The notes beneath the pieces are model-generated. The model ran no database searches. It was not told the origin of the DNA and worked only from the letters and a program-made list of their open reading frames with translations. Position numbers and translations under genes: made by a program. From Dethiobacter sp. (GTDB taxonomy: Bacteria; Bacillota; Dethiobacteria; Dethiobacterales; Dethiobacteraceae): a stretch of DNA of 40,104 nucleotides. Each line of letters starts with the position of its first letter. Position 1 is the first letter of the stretch. Shown piece by piece: positions 7,115 through 16,077 of the stretch. Where the stretch lies: assembly GCA_020725465.1 (NCBI GenBank), contig DYEY01000070.1:1-40104 (forward strand). The letters are read 5' to 3'.

Positions 7115-9523
7115 ATGAGAGTACCTTACACCTGGCTTCACGACTTTATCGATTCCGGTCTGACCGCGGACCGGCTGGCGGAGCTGCTGACCCGCTCCGG
7201 CATCGAGGTGGAAGAAATAACGGCGCTGGGGGCAGGTTTTGACGGTGTGGTTACCACTGAGGTAAGGGAGGTAAGCAGGCACCCTTTCGCTGACAGACTT
7301 TTTGTGGCCCGTGTTTTTGACGGCAAAGACGAGGTTACGGTGGTGGCCGGCACAGACAACATGAAAGTCGGCGACATAGTCCCGCTGGCTGTCCCCGGAG
7401 CCCGCTTGCCCGGAGGCGTTACCATCAGTGGCACCAGGCTGCGCGGTGTGGAATCGGCGGGCATGCTCTGCTCCGCCCGGGAACTGAACCTGGAACTGGA
7501 CCCCGCCCTGGACGGCATACTGGTCCTTGATCCCGGCACACCGGTGGGGATGCCCCTGGCAGAGGCCCTGGGCCTTGATGATCCCATCCTGGTCCTGGGT
7601 CTTACCCCCAACCGGTCCGACTGCCTGGGCCTGCTGGGAGTGGCCTACGAAGTAGCCGCCCTCACCGGGCGTGAAGTCCAGCTGCCGGACCTCAGCTTAA
7701 ACACAGGTCCGCCGCTCCATACGGTACCCAGGATCAGCATCGCCGACCCCCTGCTGTGCGCCCGCTACAGCGGCCTGGTAATGACCGGTGTAAAAGTAGG
7801 CCCTTCGCCGCTCTGGCTGCAGCTGCGACTGCTGCAGGCGGGAGTGCGCCCCATCAGCAACATAGTGGACGTGACCAACTACGTAATGTGGGAATGGGGG
7901 CAGCCACTGCACGCCTTTGACTACCATACCCTGGCCGACAAAACCATTGTAGTGCGCCGGGCCCGCCCGTCCGAGACCCTGGTTACCCTGGACGGAGTAG
8001 AACGCACGCTCACAGACCAGATGCTGGTCATCGCCGACTCAGTCCGCCCGGTGGCGCTGGCCGGTGTAATGGGGGGCCTGGACACGGAAATAACGGACCG
8101 CACTACGGTGGTGCTGCTGGAATCGGCGCACTTTGATCCGGTTTCCATCCGGCGCACCGGCAGGCAGCTCGGCCTCTGCTCCGAGGCCCAGCAGCGCTTT
8201 GAAAAGGGGGTGGACGTTAACGGCTGCGTCCAGGCCAGCCGCCGCGCTGCCCGGCTGATGGAGCTGATCGGTGCCGCCCGCCCGGACGGGACCATTACCG
8301 ACGAGTACGTTAACCCCTCCTACCCGAAAAAAATCAACCTCAGGCCGGACCGGGCCCGCCAAATCATCGGCCTTGAGATCTCGCAAAAAGAGATGTCTTC
8401 CATTTTCAGACGCCAGGGCTTTACCGTGGAAGAAGGGACGCAGATCCATGTTACCGTCCCCACCCGCCGTGCCGACCTGCAGGAAGAGATCGATCTCATC
8501 GAAGAAGTAGCCCGTATCCACGGTTATGAAAAAATTGACGCCACCCTACCAGCCGGGGCCATGACCCAGGGCAGGCGTACCAAACGCCAGCAGGTGCTGA
8601 AAAAAACCAGGGAGATTATGGTGGCCTGCGGCTTTGCTGAGGTAATCAACTATTCCTTTGAAACACCTGCCCGTCACGACCGGCTGCTGCTGGCGCGGGA
8701 TGACCCGAAACGGGCGGCCATTCCCGTGGCCAACCCCCTTTCCGAGGAGCAGGGAGTGATGCGCACAACCCTGATAGGAGGCATCCTTGACACGGTGGCC
8801 TACAACCACAACCGGAACCAGCACGACCTGAAGCTGTTTGAGCTGGGCGCCGTTTACCTGCCAAAACAGTTGCCGCTGGAAGAGCTCCCGGAAGAAAGAA
8901 TGACCATCGGCATCGTTCTCACCGGTGTCACCACCCCGGAGCACTGGCGCCACAAACCGCAGGCTGCTGACTTTTTCGATCTGAAAGGCGTGGTGGAGAC
9001 GCTGCTTTCCCGTCTCGGTGTTAGCGGGGTGCGCTTCCGGGAAGCGGACATGACCTTTCTGCAACCCGGGCAGTCCGCGGTGGTACTGGCCGGTGACCTG
9101 GAGCTGGGGTGGCTGGGCAGCGTGCACCCGGCGGTGCTGGAAGAGTATGATATCGACAAAAACGCGCTGGCCGCGGAGCTTGACATGGAGCGGGTACTGG
9201 CCCTGGCCAACCTGAACACTGTTTACATGCCGCTGCCGAAATTCCCTGCCCTGCTGCGTGACCTGGCAGTGGTGGTGCCGGACGGTGTCAGCGCGGAACA
9301 GGTGGCGCAGCTTATCAGGGAAGCGGGTGGCGGGCTGGTGGACTCCGTTACGTTGTTCGACCTCTACCGCGGCCCGCAGATACCGACCGGTTACCACAGC
9401 CTGGCTTTTGCCGTGAGCTACCGGGATCCGGCACGCACTCTCAGCGATGGGGACGCGGCGGCCCTTCATCAAAAGATAGAGGCCGCTTTGGAGGAGCGCC
9501 TGGGCGCCAGTTTGCGGCGCTAG
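7115..9523 (+). CDS. pheT: Phenylalanyl-tRNA synthetase beta subunit
   Basis: This is the large subunit of PheRS, responsible for tRNA binding and editing of Tyr-tRNA-Phe. The 802-residue length is normal. An OB-fold tRNA-binding domain comes first (about 40-150, with VVAGTDNMKVGDIVPLA and LRGVESAGMLCS). The B3/B4 editing domain follows (NIVDVTNYVMWEWGQPLHAFD), then B5, the catalytic-like core with VPTRRADLQEEIDLIEEVAR, and a C-terminal anticodon-binding FDX-ACB domain (FPALLRDLAVVVPD). AAGGAGGAAAAG precedes the ATG. It is co-transcribed with pheS. Confidence 0.97.
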   Translation: MRVPYTWLHDFIDSGLTADRLAELLTRSGIEVEEITALGAGFDGVVTTEVREVSRHPFADRLFVARVFDGKDEVTVVAGTDNMKVGDIVPLAVPGARLPGGVTISGTRLRGVESAGMLCSARELNLELDPALDGILVLDPGTPVGMPLAEALGLDDPILVLGLTPNRSDCLGLLGVAYEVAALTGREVQLPDLSLNTGPPLHTVPRISIADPLLCARYSGLVMTGVKVGPSPLWLQLRLLQAGVRPISNIVDVTNYVMWEWGQPLHAFDYHTLADKTIVVRRARPSETLVTLDGVERTLTDQMLVIADSVRPVALAGVMGGLDTEITDRTTVVLLESAHFDPVSIRRTGRQLGLCSEAQQRFEKGVDVNGCVQASRRAARLMELIGAARPDGTITDEYVNPSYPKKINLRPDRARQIIGLEISQKEMSSIFRRQGFTVEEGTQIHVTVPTRRADLQEEIDLIEEVARIHGYEKIDATLPAGAMTQGRRTKRQQVLKKTREIMVACGFAEVINYSFETPARHDRLLLARDDPKRAAIPVANPLSEEQGVMRTTLIGGILDTVAYNHNRNQHDLKLFELGAVYLPKQLPLEELPEERMTIGIVLTGVTTPEHWRHKPQAADFFDLKGVVETLLSRLGVSGVRFREADMTFLQPGQSAVVLAGDLELGWLGSVHPAVLEEYDIDKNALAAELDMERVLALANLNTVYMPLPKFPALLRDLAVVVPDGVSAEQVAQLIREAGGGLVDSVTLFDLYRGPQIPTGYHSLAFAVSYRDPARTLSDGDAAALHQKIEAALEERLGASLRR

Positions 9524-9581
9524 CAGGAAATTTGTAAATCGGGCGCGAATTAAGCCAGAAAATTGGGGGGAGGACGGAGGC

Positions 9582-9845
9582 TTGCCGCAGGGAGAAGTAA
9601 GAAGGGTCAATGTGAGAATATACGGCGAAGAGTATACCATGAAAGGCCCTGTCTCACCGGAGTATATGGCTAAGCTGGCCGAGTATGTGGATGAAAGGAT
9701 GCGCCTTATCGGCAGTGCCAACTCGCGCCTGGGCGCGAACAAAGTAGCCGTGCTGGCCGCAGTCAACCTGGCGGATGAGCTGTTTAAGGTGCGCCGCCAG
9801 CTGCAGGAGCTGGAAACCCTTATGGATAAGAAGTCGCTGCTATGA
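9582..9845 (+). CDS. zapA: Cell division protein ZapA
   Basis: ZapA is a small cytoplasmic protein that bundles FtsZ filaments at the division site. The 87-residue product shows the family pattern: a beta-hairpin start (VNVRIYGEEYTMKG), then a helix with EYMAKLAEYVDERMR, and a C-terminal coiled coil ending QLQELETLMDKK. I use TTG 9582 because GAGGACGGAGG lies just upstream; GTG 9612 would shorten the protein into the first strand. Its stop overlaps the next start (ATGA). The zapA-cvpA-polX-mutS2 order is common in Firmicutes. Confidence 0.9.
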   Translation: MPQGEVRRVNVRIYGEEYTMKGPVSPEYMAKLAEYVDERMRLIGSANSRLGANKVAVLAAVNLADELFKVRRQLQELETLMDKKSLL

Positions 9846-10399
9846 TTAACTGGCTTGACGTATTACTCCTTGCCATCGTGTTTTACAGCGCTGTAGCCGG
9901 CTTTCGGCGCGGCCTTGTCCGGCAGTTTTTTGACGTGGCCGGCATACTGGTCTCCTATTATGTCGCCCTCCGCTACAGCAGAGCCTTTGTGACCTGGCTT
10001 AGCCTGTTTGTCCCCATTGACCGCTGGCTGCCGGAATGGTTTGGTACCACCTTGCCGGGCGGTTTCGTACTGGGTGATGTGCTGGTGTGGATTGCCGGCT
10101 TTATGCTGTTGTTCTTTGCCGCACGCATGCTGGCTATGGCCCTGGGGAGTGTGTTGCATGGCATTTTTTCCCTCCCGCTTCTTGGTACCGTAAACTGCCT
10201 GGGCGGCCTTACCCTTGGGCTGTTAAAAGGCATTTTACTCACAGTGATGCTGGTGGCGGTGTTGAAACTGCTGGGCACACCTTTCTGGCTGAAGACGCTG
10301 GAAGAATCGGTGGTGGCCGGCATGGTGACGGATATCCTGCCGCTGGTTTACAACCAGATGCTTGATTTTCTGCTTAAGGACCTGGCCGGCGCCGTGTGA
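9842..10399 (+). CDS. CvpA family membrane protein
   Basis: This 185-residue integral membrane protein starts with MINWLDVLLLAIVFYSAVAGFRRGLVRQF. That matches the start of the CvpA/YshB family: a short helix, a conserved GxxRG turn and a second helix. About four membrane helices are visible. The family is named for a role in colicin V production in E. coli, but its function in Firmicutes is unknown. The start overlaps the zapA stop by four bases, so the two are translationally coupled. Confidence 0.85.
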   Translation: MINWLDVLLLAIVFYSAVAGFRRGLVRQFFDVAGILVSYYVALRYSRAFVTWLSLFVPIDRWLPEWFGTTLPGGFVLGDVLVWIAGFMLLFFAARMLAMALGSVLHGIFSLPLLGTVNCLGGLTLGLLKGILLTVMLVAVLKLLGTPFWLKTLEESVVAGMVTDILPLVYNQMLDFLLKDLAGAV

Positions 10400-10510
10400 A
10401 AGCACGGTTACTTTTTTGGGCAAGATAGGTGAGTGGGCAGGTTTAAAAGACTGCCCCGTGTGCCCTGTTTTTCGCCGGGCATGAAAAGGTCGTTTTGACG
10501 GGGTGAGTGT

Positions 10511-12022
10511 TTGCGCAACAGGGAAGTGGCACAGATGCTGGACCGCGCGGCCAGGATACTCTCCCTACGCGGCGAGAACCGCTACCGGGTTCGCGCCTAC
10601 CGCCGGGCGGCCAGGGCGGTGGCGGGTGAAGAAAAGGATATCGAAAAACTCTACCGGGAGAATAAATTGCAGTCCCTGCCCTGGGTGGGCAAGGGGCTTG
10701 CTGCGCAGATTGGTGAAATCCTGCGTACAGGCAGGATGCCCCTGCTGGAGCGCATCGAAAGCGGTGCCCTGGCCGGGGCGGAGCCTGCCGTTATACTGCT
10801 GGCTTCGGCTCTGGCCCTGGCAGGCGAATTTGTGGCGGAACTGGAGAAGGTGGCCGGCGTAGAGCGGGTGGCGGTGGCGGGAGAGGCGAGGCGCTGCCGT
10901 GAAACGGTGGACGGCCTGGAACTGGTCCTGCTGGCTCCGGAGCCCGCTTTTGTCAAAAAGGAGCTGGGGGCTTTCCCGCGCCTGCACGGTATCCGCTTTG
11001 AAGGCAATACCTGCCGGGCGGTGCACAGTTACGGCCTGCCGCTGGTGCTGTACCTGGCCCGGGAACAGGAATTTGTCTATACTGTCTGGTGGGCCACCGG
11101 GTCAGGCAGCCACGTGGAAAAGGTCCGGCGCCTGGCTGCCGGGCGCTCCGCCCGGGACCTGGCGCGAATTTCCTTCTCCGGTGAAGAAGAAATATACTCT
11201 CTGGCGGGGCTGCCCTTTATCGAGCCGGAAATGCGCGAGGACAGCGGGGAGCTGGAGGCGGCCGACGCCGGAGAACTGCCGCAGCTGGTACGCGCCGCCG
11301 ACTACCGCGGCGACCTGCACGTCCATACCGACTGGAGCGACGGAGCCTCCAGCCTGGAAAAAATGGTGGCGGCGGCCGAAGAAATGGGTTATTCTTACCT
11401 GGCGATAACGGACCATTCCGCCGCGCTGAAAGTGGCCCGCGGCCTCTCCGCGGAACTGCTGGCCGGGCAGCTGAAAGCGGTAAACAGGCTGCAGGAGAGG
11501 CATAAAATAAAAATCTTCTCCGGTATTGAAGCGGACATTCTGGATGACGGTGCCATCGATGCCCCTGCTGACCTGCTCCCGGCGCTCGACCTGGTCATCG
11601 CTTCGGTGCATACCGGTTTCCGGCAGGGACGGGCAAGGCTGACGGAGCGAATCTGCCGGGCCATGACCAACCCCCGCATCCACATCCTGGGGCACGCCAC
11701 CGGACGCCTGCTTGGTAAGCGGGAGGCGTACCAGGTGGATATGGAAGAGGTTATCAGGACCGCGCACCGCACCGGCACCGCCCTGGAAATAAACTCATCG
11801 CCCGACCGGTTGGACATTAACGGAATTTTTGCCAGGAAAGCCAAAGAAGCCGGGGTGCCGGTGGCGGTAAATACCGACGCCCACAGCAGACTGGAGCTGG
11901 CCAACGTGACGCTGGGGCTTTCAGTAGCCAGGCGGGGCTGGCTGGCCAAAGAGGATGTATTGAACACCAGGGAAACCGGTGAGCTGCTGGACTTTCTGAA
12001 AAACAGCAAAACCGGCCGGTAA
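10511..12022 (+). CDS. polX: PolX-like protein: degenerate polymerase domain, intact PHP domain
   Basis: Bacterial PolX is a family X DNA polymerase joined to a PHP metal-dependent 3'-5' exonuclease and takes part in base-excision repair. Here the 503-residue product is about 65 residues shorter than Bacillus PolX (YshC). An N-terminal helical/HhH domain is present (1-80, with LPWVGKGLAAQIGEI), but the second HhH region is missing. At the catalytic site, Bacillus GSLRR...DLD is replaced by GEARR...GLE (124-137), and the third aspartate (SVDF) by LVLY (178-181). The PHP domain keeps HVHTDWSDG (270-278), ITDHS (299-303), Glu340, His367, His395 and NTDAHS (454-459). TTG 10511 follows GGGGTGAG. 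Polymerase activity is probably lost and nuclease activity kept. Confidence 0.88.
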   Translation: MRNREVAQMLDRAARILSLRGENRYRVRAYRRAARAVAGEEKDIEKLYRENKLQSLPWVGKGLAAQIGEILRTGRMPLLERIESGALAGAEPAVILLASALALAGEFVAELEKVAGVERVAVAGEARRCRETVDGLELVLLAPEPAFVKKELGAFPRLHGIRFEGNTCRAVHSYGLPLVLYLAREQEFVYTVWWATGSGSHVEKVRRLAAGRSARDLARISFSGEEEIYSLAGLPFIEPEMREDSGELEAADAGELPQLVRAADYRGDLHVHTDWSDGASSLEKMVAAAEEMGYSYLAITDHSAALKVARGLSAELLAGQLKAVNRLQERHKIKIFSGIEADILDDGAIDAPADLLPALDLVIASVHTGFRQGRARLTERICRAMTNPRIHILGHATGRLLGKREAYQVDMEEVIRTAHRTGTALEINSSPDRLDINGIFARKAKEAGVPVAVNTDAHSRLELANVTLGLSVARRGWLAKEDVLNTRETGELLDFLKNSKTGR

Positions 12023-12055
12023 AGGGCCGGTCGGCAGGTGCCACGGGTGACAAAG

Positions 12056-12631
12056 ATGAAACTGCTGACAAGAGATTTTTTCCTCGTGCCCACGGTGGAG
12101 GTGGCCAGAAACCTGCTGGGATGCGTCCTGGTCCACGAGACACCGGCAGGAGCAGCCTCGGGGCGGATCGTAGAGACAGAGGCTTACCTTTTTCACGGTG
12201 ACCCGGCCTGTCACGCCTCCAGGGGGCAGACCGCCCGCAACGCCGCCATGTTCGGCCCTCCCGGCACCGCCTATGTCTACCTGATTTACGGTGTGTACCA
12301 CTGTTTTAATGTGGTTACCGGGGGTGTGGGGGTGGGAGAAGCTGTACTGGTGAGGGCCCTTGAGCCTTTGTCCGGCCTTGACCTCATGGCCGGGCGGCGG
12401 GGTATTGACAACAAAAAACAGCTGGCGGCCGGACCGGGGCGCCTTTGCCAGGCCCTGGCCATCGGACCTGCCCAAAACGGCGCCGACCTGACGGCAAAGC
12501 CTCTGTACCTGGCTTCTGACGGAGAGACTGCCGGGGAGATTGTCACCACCACCCGGGTAGGCATAACACGGGCGGCAGACCTGCCGCTGCGTTTTTATCT
12601 TAAAGACAACCCTTACGTGTCAAGGAAGTGA
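12056..12631 (+). CDS. mpg: 3-methyladenine DNA glycosylase, AAG/MPG type
   Basis: This enzyme removes alkylated or deaminated purines from DNA as the first step of base-excision repair. The roughly 191-residue product shows [20 protein letters not shown], then [16 protein letters not shown] with the catalytic glutamate, [16 protein letters not shown], and the [11 protein letters not shown] segment, all typical of the human AAG-like family. I prefer ATG 12056, with GGGTG 12045-12049 upstream; GTG 12038 and GTG 12047 are alternatives in the same frame. The gene ends inside the first codons of the mutS2 frame, and the polX gene lies just upstream, so this is a DNA-repair operon. Confidence 0.93.
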   Translation: MKLLTRDFFLVPTVEVARNLLGCVLVHETPAGAASGRIVETEAYLFHGDPACHASRGQTARNAAMFGPPGTAYVYLIYGVYHCFNVVTGGVGVGEAVLVRALEPLSGLDLMAGRRGIDNKKQLAAGPGRLCQALAIGPAQNGADLTAKPLYLASDGETAGEIVTTTRVGITRAADLPLRFYLKDNPYVSRK

Positions 12632-12636
12632 TTCTT

Positions 12637-14976
12637 TTGGAGAGGGAAATCAGGTTACTGGAGTTTGACAAAATCAGGTCGTCCCTGGCCGGCCTTACCA
12701 CCACCCCCATGGGAAGAGAGCTGGCCGAGGACCTGCTGCCTGATGCCTCCTTTGCCACAGCCGTACGCTGGCAGGCGGAAACCAGTGAAGCGGCTTCCCT
12801 GCTAAGACGGCAGAACCTGGGGATGGAGAGGGTACCCGACCTGCGGCGCGCCCTGGAGTTGGCCGCCCGCGGCGGAATGCTGGCGGAAGAATCTTTGCTT
12901 GGCGTGCTGGTACTGCTGACCTCGGTTACCCGCTTAAAAACCTTCTTCCGTAAACAGGAAGACTACCCGCTCCTTGGCGCCCTGGCCGAAGCCATGTCTT
13001 CGCTGCCGGAACTGCGGGAACGCCTGCGCGAAGTGGTGGACGATGAAGGGAAGATGCGAGATACCGCAACACCTGAACTGGCCCGGCTGCGCCGCGCTTT
13101 ACGGGAGGGGGAAAGGGAGCTGCGGGAGCGATTCGAAAAGTTCCTGCGCAACCCGGCTAACCAAAAGCTTCTTCAGGAAACCCTGGTAACACAGCGGGGC
13201 GGAAGGATGGTGCTGCCGGTCCGGCAGGAAGCACGCTCCCAGGTACCGGGGGTGGTGCATGACCAGTCGGCTAGCGGCGCCACTGTTTTTGTGGAACCGC
13301 TCTGGGCGGTGGAGGCGCACAACCGCCTGGCCATGCTGGAAAGCAAAGCCGAGCGGGAGAGAGAGCGTATCCTGATCCGGCTTTCCGGATGGATCGGCGG
13401 CGAAAGAGAGCTCCTGCTGGAGACACTTACCCTGTATGCCGAGCTGGATTTCATCCTGGCCAAGGGCCGCCTCAGCCTGGCCTGGCGCGCGGTGGAGCCT
13501 AAGCTGAACGAAAACGGTTACCTCAGAATCAATGCGGGCCGCCACCCGCTCCTCAGCGGAGAGGTTGTCCCCATCAGCCTGGAGCTGGGGCAGGAATTCA
13601 GAACACTGGTTATTACCGGGCCCAACACCGGCGGCAAGACGGTAACACTGAAAACAGTGGGGCTCTTTTCGCTGCTGGCAAAGGCCGGCCTGCACGTCCC
13701 GGCCGGGGAGGGGACGGTTTTGGCTGTTTTCCCGGGTATTTATGCCGACATTGGTGACGAGCAGAACATCGAGCAATCCCTTTCCACCTTCTCCGGCCAC
13801 CTGAAAAACATTATCGGCATAATTGAGAAACTATTGCCCGGGTCCCTGGTGCTCCTGGACGAAGTGGGCGCCGGTACCGACCCCACCGAGGGGGCGGGCC
13901 TGGCCATGTCGCTGCTGGAATACTTCCACGCCCGCGGCGCTGTCACCGTGGCCACTACCCATTACAGCCAGTTAAAGGCTTTTGCCTACGTAACCGAAGG
14001 CATGGAAAACGCCTCGGTGGAGTTTGACGTGGCGTCGCTCAGGCCTACCTTCCAGCTGCTGGTGGGGGTGCCGGGCCAGAGCAACGCTTTCGCCATTGCC
14101 GCCCGCCTGGGGTTGCCCGGCGAAATAATCGACCGGGGACGCGCCTTTCTCAGCCAGGAGGAAACCAGGTTGGAGGAAGTGGTGGCAGACCTGGTGGCCA
14201 GCCGCCGGCGCCTGGAAATCAGCAGCGAGAAAGCGGAACAGGACCGGCGCGAAGCGGAAGCGACGCTGGCCCGGCTGCGCCGGGACGAAGAAATCCTGCG
14301 CCAAAAAAAACAGGAGATACTGGACAAGGCCCGCGCGGAAGCCCTGGATATAGTAACCGGCGCCAAAAAGGAGGCCAAACGGCTCATAAAAGAGCTGCGC
14401 CGGCTGTCCGCGCAAGCCGGGCCGCCCGAACCGGCGCGGCTGGAGCAGGTTGCAGCCCCGGTACTGGAACTGGAAGAGGAGCTGCGCGCAGCTCTGTTCC
14501 GTTTCTCTGAAAAAGGGAGCCTTTGCCGGGAAGAGCTGGTTCCCGGCCGGGAAGTCCTGGTCAACAGCCTGAAACGGACGGGCGTAATCATCCAGGTTCA
14601 TGAACATATGGTCCAGGTCCAGGTGGGCGCCATGCGTATCAACGTGGAACCCGATGACCTCCTGCCCGCCCGTCCGCCCCAAAAGGAAGAAACGCCGGCT
14701 GTCACCGGGCTCCCGTTGTTTGCCGGAAAAGACGTTTTGCCTGAGATCAGCGTGCGCGGCCTAACCCTCGACGAAGCCATCCTGGCGGTGGATAATTACC
14801 TGGACGAGGCGGTACTGGCCGGCCTCAGGGAAATCCGGCTCATTCACGGCAAAGGCACCGGCGTTCTTCGCTCCGGCCTGCGCGAACACCTGAAAAAACA
14901 CCGCCTGGTGGCCTCGCTACGCGCCGCCCACCAACACGAAGGCGGCCTCGGCGCCACCGTCGTCCAGCTCAAATAA
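12637..14976 (+). CDS. mutS2: Endonuclease MutS2
   Basis: MutS2 is an ATPase with a nuclease tail, linked in Firmicutes to suppression of recombination and to rescue of collided ribosomes. The 779-residue product lacks the mismatch-recognition domain of MutS. It has the lever/core region, Walker A GPNTGGKTVTLKT, Walker B LVLLDEVGAGTDPTEG, the TTHYSQLK switch, a long coiled coil (about 515-610) and a C-terminal Smr domain (VRGLTLDEAI, HGKGTGVLR). AAGGA (12622-12626) is better spaced for TTG 12637 than for GTG 12628, and MEREIRLLEFDKI fits the family start. GTG 12628 remains possible. Confidence 0.95.
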   Translation: MEREIRLLEFDKIRSSLAGLTTTPMGRELAEDLLPDASFATAVRWQAETSEAASLLRRQNLGMERVPDLRRALELAARGGMLAEESLLGVLVLLTSVTRLKTFFRKQEDYPLLGALAEAMSSLPELRERLREVVDDEGKMRDTATPELARLRRALREGERELRERFEKFLRNPANQKLLQETLVTQRGGRMVLPVRQEARSQVPGVVHDQSASGATVFVEPLWAVEAHNRLAMLESKAERERERILIRLSGWIGGERELLLETLTLYAELDFILAKGRLSLAWRAVEPKLNENGYLRINAGRHPLLSGEVVPISLELGQEFRTLVITGPNTGGKTVTLKTVGLFSLLAKAGLHVPAGEGTVLAVFPGIYADIGDEQNIEQSLSTFSGHLKNIIGIIEKLLPGSLVLLDEVGAGTDPTEGAGLAMSLLEYFHARGAVTVATTHYSQLKAFAYVTEGMENASVEFDVASLRPTFQLLVGVPGQSNAFAIAARLGLPGEIIDRGRAFLSQEETRLEEVVADLVASRRRLEISSEKAEQDRREAEATLARLRRDEEILRQKKQEILDKARAEALDIVTGAKKEAKRLIKELRRLSAQAGPPEPARLEQVAAPVLELEEELRAALFRFSEKGSLCREELVPGREVLVNSLKRTGVIIQVHEHMVQVQVGAMRINVEPDDLLPARPPQKEETPAVTGLPLFAGKDVLPEISVRGLTLDEAILAVDNYLDEAVLAGLREIRLIHGKGTGVLRSGLREHLKKHRLVASLRAAHQHEGGLGATVVQLK

Positions 14977-14982
14977 CCATGC

Positions 14983-15120
14983 GTGTCAGGGGGACGGGGG
15001 AGCCGACACCATTTCCGTGTCATTCCGTGTCAGGGGGACGGGAGAGTTGACACCATTTCGTGTCAGGGGGACGGGAGAGCTGACACCATTTCGTGTCAGG
15101 GGGACGGGGGAGCTGACACC
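14983..15120 (+). repeat. Array of four REP-like palindromic units
   Basis: Four 28-base units lie at 14983-15010, 15027-15054, 15060-15087 and 15093-15120. Each begins GTGTCAGGGGGACGG and ends near TGACACC, so the ends are inverted repeats around a G-rich centre. Units two to four are spaced by an identical ATTTC, giving a 33-base period. The first gap is 16 bases and contains a broken repeat start. They sit immediately downstream of the minus-strand RAYT gene and match scattered copies at 15915, 17926 and 28052. Confidence 0.85.
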
Positions 15121-15123
15121 ATC

Positions 15124-15885
15124 TTAAGCTTTTTGGATAATTCCTCTGTTGATGCCTGTGAGCCTTTGAATCTGCCTGATTGTTAAATGGTGTATTTGCT
15201 TTAGTTCTCTGAGTAAAAGATTTCGTTTTGATGCGTCAAATTGCCGCAACTGGGTTGCGTCTTTTATTTTACATACCTTTTTTATAATTTCTCTTGCCTT
15301 TTCATCTGTTACCCGGTTTTTACTCTTTACTTCCAGGCAACTGTCGTCGCTTGGGGTACTGTTGAATTTAATAAAGCTGTTTATTGCTTCTTGTCTGTCA
15401 GTACCAAACATGTTCAGTACAAAATCTGCGTCAGTTAATCTGGCCCTGCTTAAATACTCGCTGTAACTGCTCCAAGTGTATTGCTCTGCATTTTTTACCA
15501 GGCCGGCTTTGACAGGATTTTGATGTATGTATCTGATTACCTGCAGAAAATATTTGTCACTATCGACAGGTTCGCTTTTAAATCTGTCCTGAAACAGGTT
15601 CCCCACCCTGTCATATTTCAAGTTGTACCAATAAACATAGCTGGCGCAGATTTTTCGCATGACTGTTGCTATTGGCACATGCCCCTCTTCCAGCAAAAGG
15701 TGTACATGATTTGTCATAATACAATAGGCATATATTTTATAGCGGCATTCATCAAGATAAAACAATAAGGTCTTAATTAATCTCTGATAATCTTCTGTAT
15801 CTTCGAAAATAGCCTGATGATTTATCCCTCTCATGATAATGTGATATATGCCGGTACTGCTCTTTTTTCTTGCTTTTCTTGGCAA
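15124..15885 (-). CDS. REP-associated tyrosine transposase (RAYT)
   Basis: This 253-residue single-strand DNA transposase belongs to the Y1 (HUH) family. It starts PRKARKKSSTGIYHIIMRGI, carries the HUH motif in MTNHVHLLLEE (His60, His62), and has the candidate catalytic Tyr119 in RYIHQNPVKAGLV, followed by the WSSY segment. The tail (LTIRQIQRLTGINRGIIQK) looks like a helix-turn-helix. RAYTs are thought to spread REP palindromes. GGAGGCG precedes the ATG on the minus strand. The frame appears intact. REP units lie on both sides in opposite orientation. Its AT-rich composition contrasts with its neighbours and suggests acquisition by transfer. Confidence 0.9.
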   Translation of the reverse strand: MPRKARKKSSTGIYHIIMRGINHQAIFEDTEDYQRLIKTLLFYLDECRYKIYAYCIMTNHVHLLLEEGHVPIATVMRKICASYVYWYNLKYDRVGNLFQDRFKSEPVDSDKYFLQVIRYIHQNPVKAGLVKNAEQYTWSSYSEYLSRARLTDADFVLNMFGTDRQEAINSFIKFNSTPSDDSCLEVKSKNRVTDEKAREIIKKVCKIKDATQLRQFDASKRNLLLRELKQIHHLTIRQIQRLTGINRGIIQKA

Positions 15886-15914
15886 GAAGATACGCCTCCT
15901 GTCTCAGCATTTTG

Positions 15915-15957
15915 ATGTCACACCCCCGTCCCTCCGACACCCTCTGACACCTCCCCC
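15915..15957 (-). repeat. REP-like unit upstream of RAYT, inverted
   Basis: Read on the minus strand, 15915-15941 resembles the array units, with GGTGTC at the start, a central GGGACGGGGGTG and TGACAT at the end. A partial second copy (CTCTGACACC) follows at 15942-15951. It is inverted relative to the 14983-15120 array, so the RAYT gene is bracketed by opposing REPs. Confidence 0.7.
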
Positions 15958-16014
15958 CAGTAGTATTATACCAAACATTTGTTCGATATAAAATATATGT
16001 AAGTGAATTTTTTG

Positions 16015-16043
16015 TTTACAGGTTAACCGGTTTAATATATAAT
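16015..16043 (+). promoter_or_regulatory. SigA-type promoter of marR operon
   Basis: TTTACA at 16015-16020 and a perfect TATAAT at 16038-16043 are separated by 17 bases. The spacer contains the palindrome GGTTAACC (16021-16028). Confidence 0.75.
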
Positions 16044-16045
16044 AT

Positions 16046-16061
16046 AGTTAACTTGTTAACT
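16046..16061 (+). promoter_or_regulatory. Putative MarR operator palindrome
   Basis: AGTTAAC-TT-GTTAACT is a perfect 16-base inverted repeat that covers the expected transcription start. A related palindrome (GGTTAACC) lies between the -35 and -10 boxes. MarR proteins usually bind such palindromes and repress their own operon, so self-regulation is inferred. Confidence 0.65.
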
Positions 16062-16077
16062 AAATGGAGAGGTGTCT

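Noticed and set aside
8546-9766. 406-codon minus-strand frame opposite pheT
   Set aside because: It lies fully antisense to the conserved PheT sequence and has no domain signature; it is a product of GC-rich codon usage.
14983-15120. CRISPR-like array of four 28-base repeats
   Set aside because: The spacers are only 5-16 bases and two are identical (ATTTC). The repeats are palindromic at their ends and recur as single copies elsewhere, next to a RAYT gene. They are REP elements.
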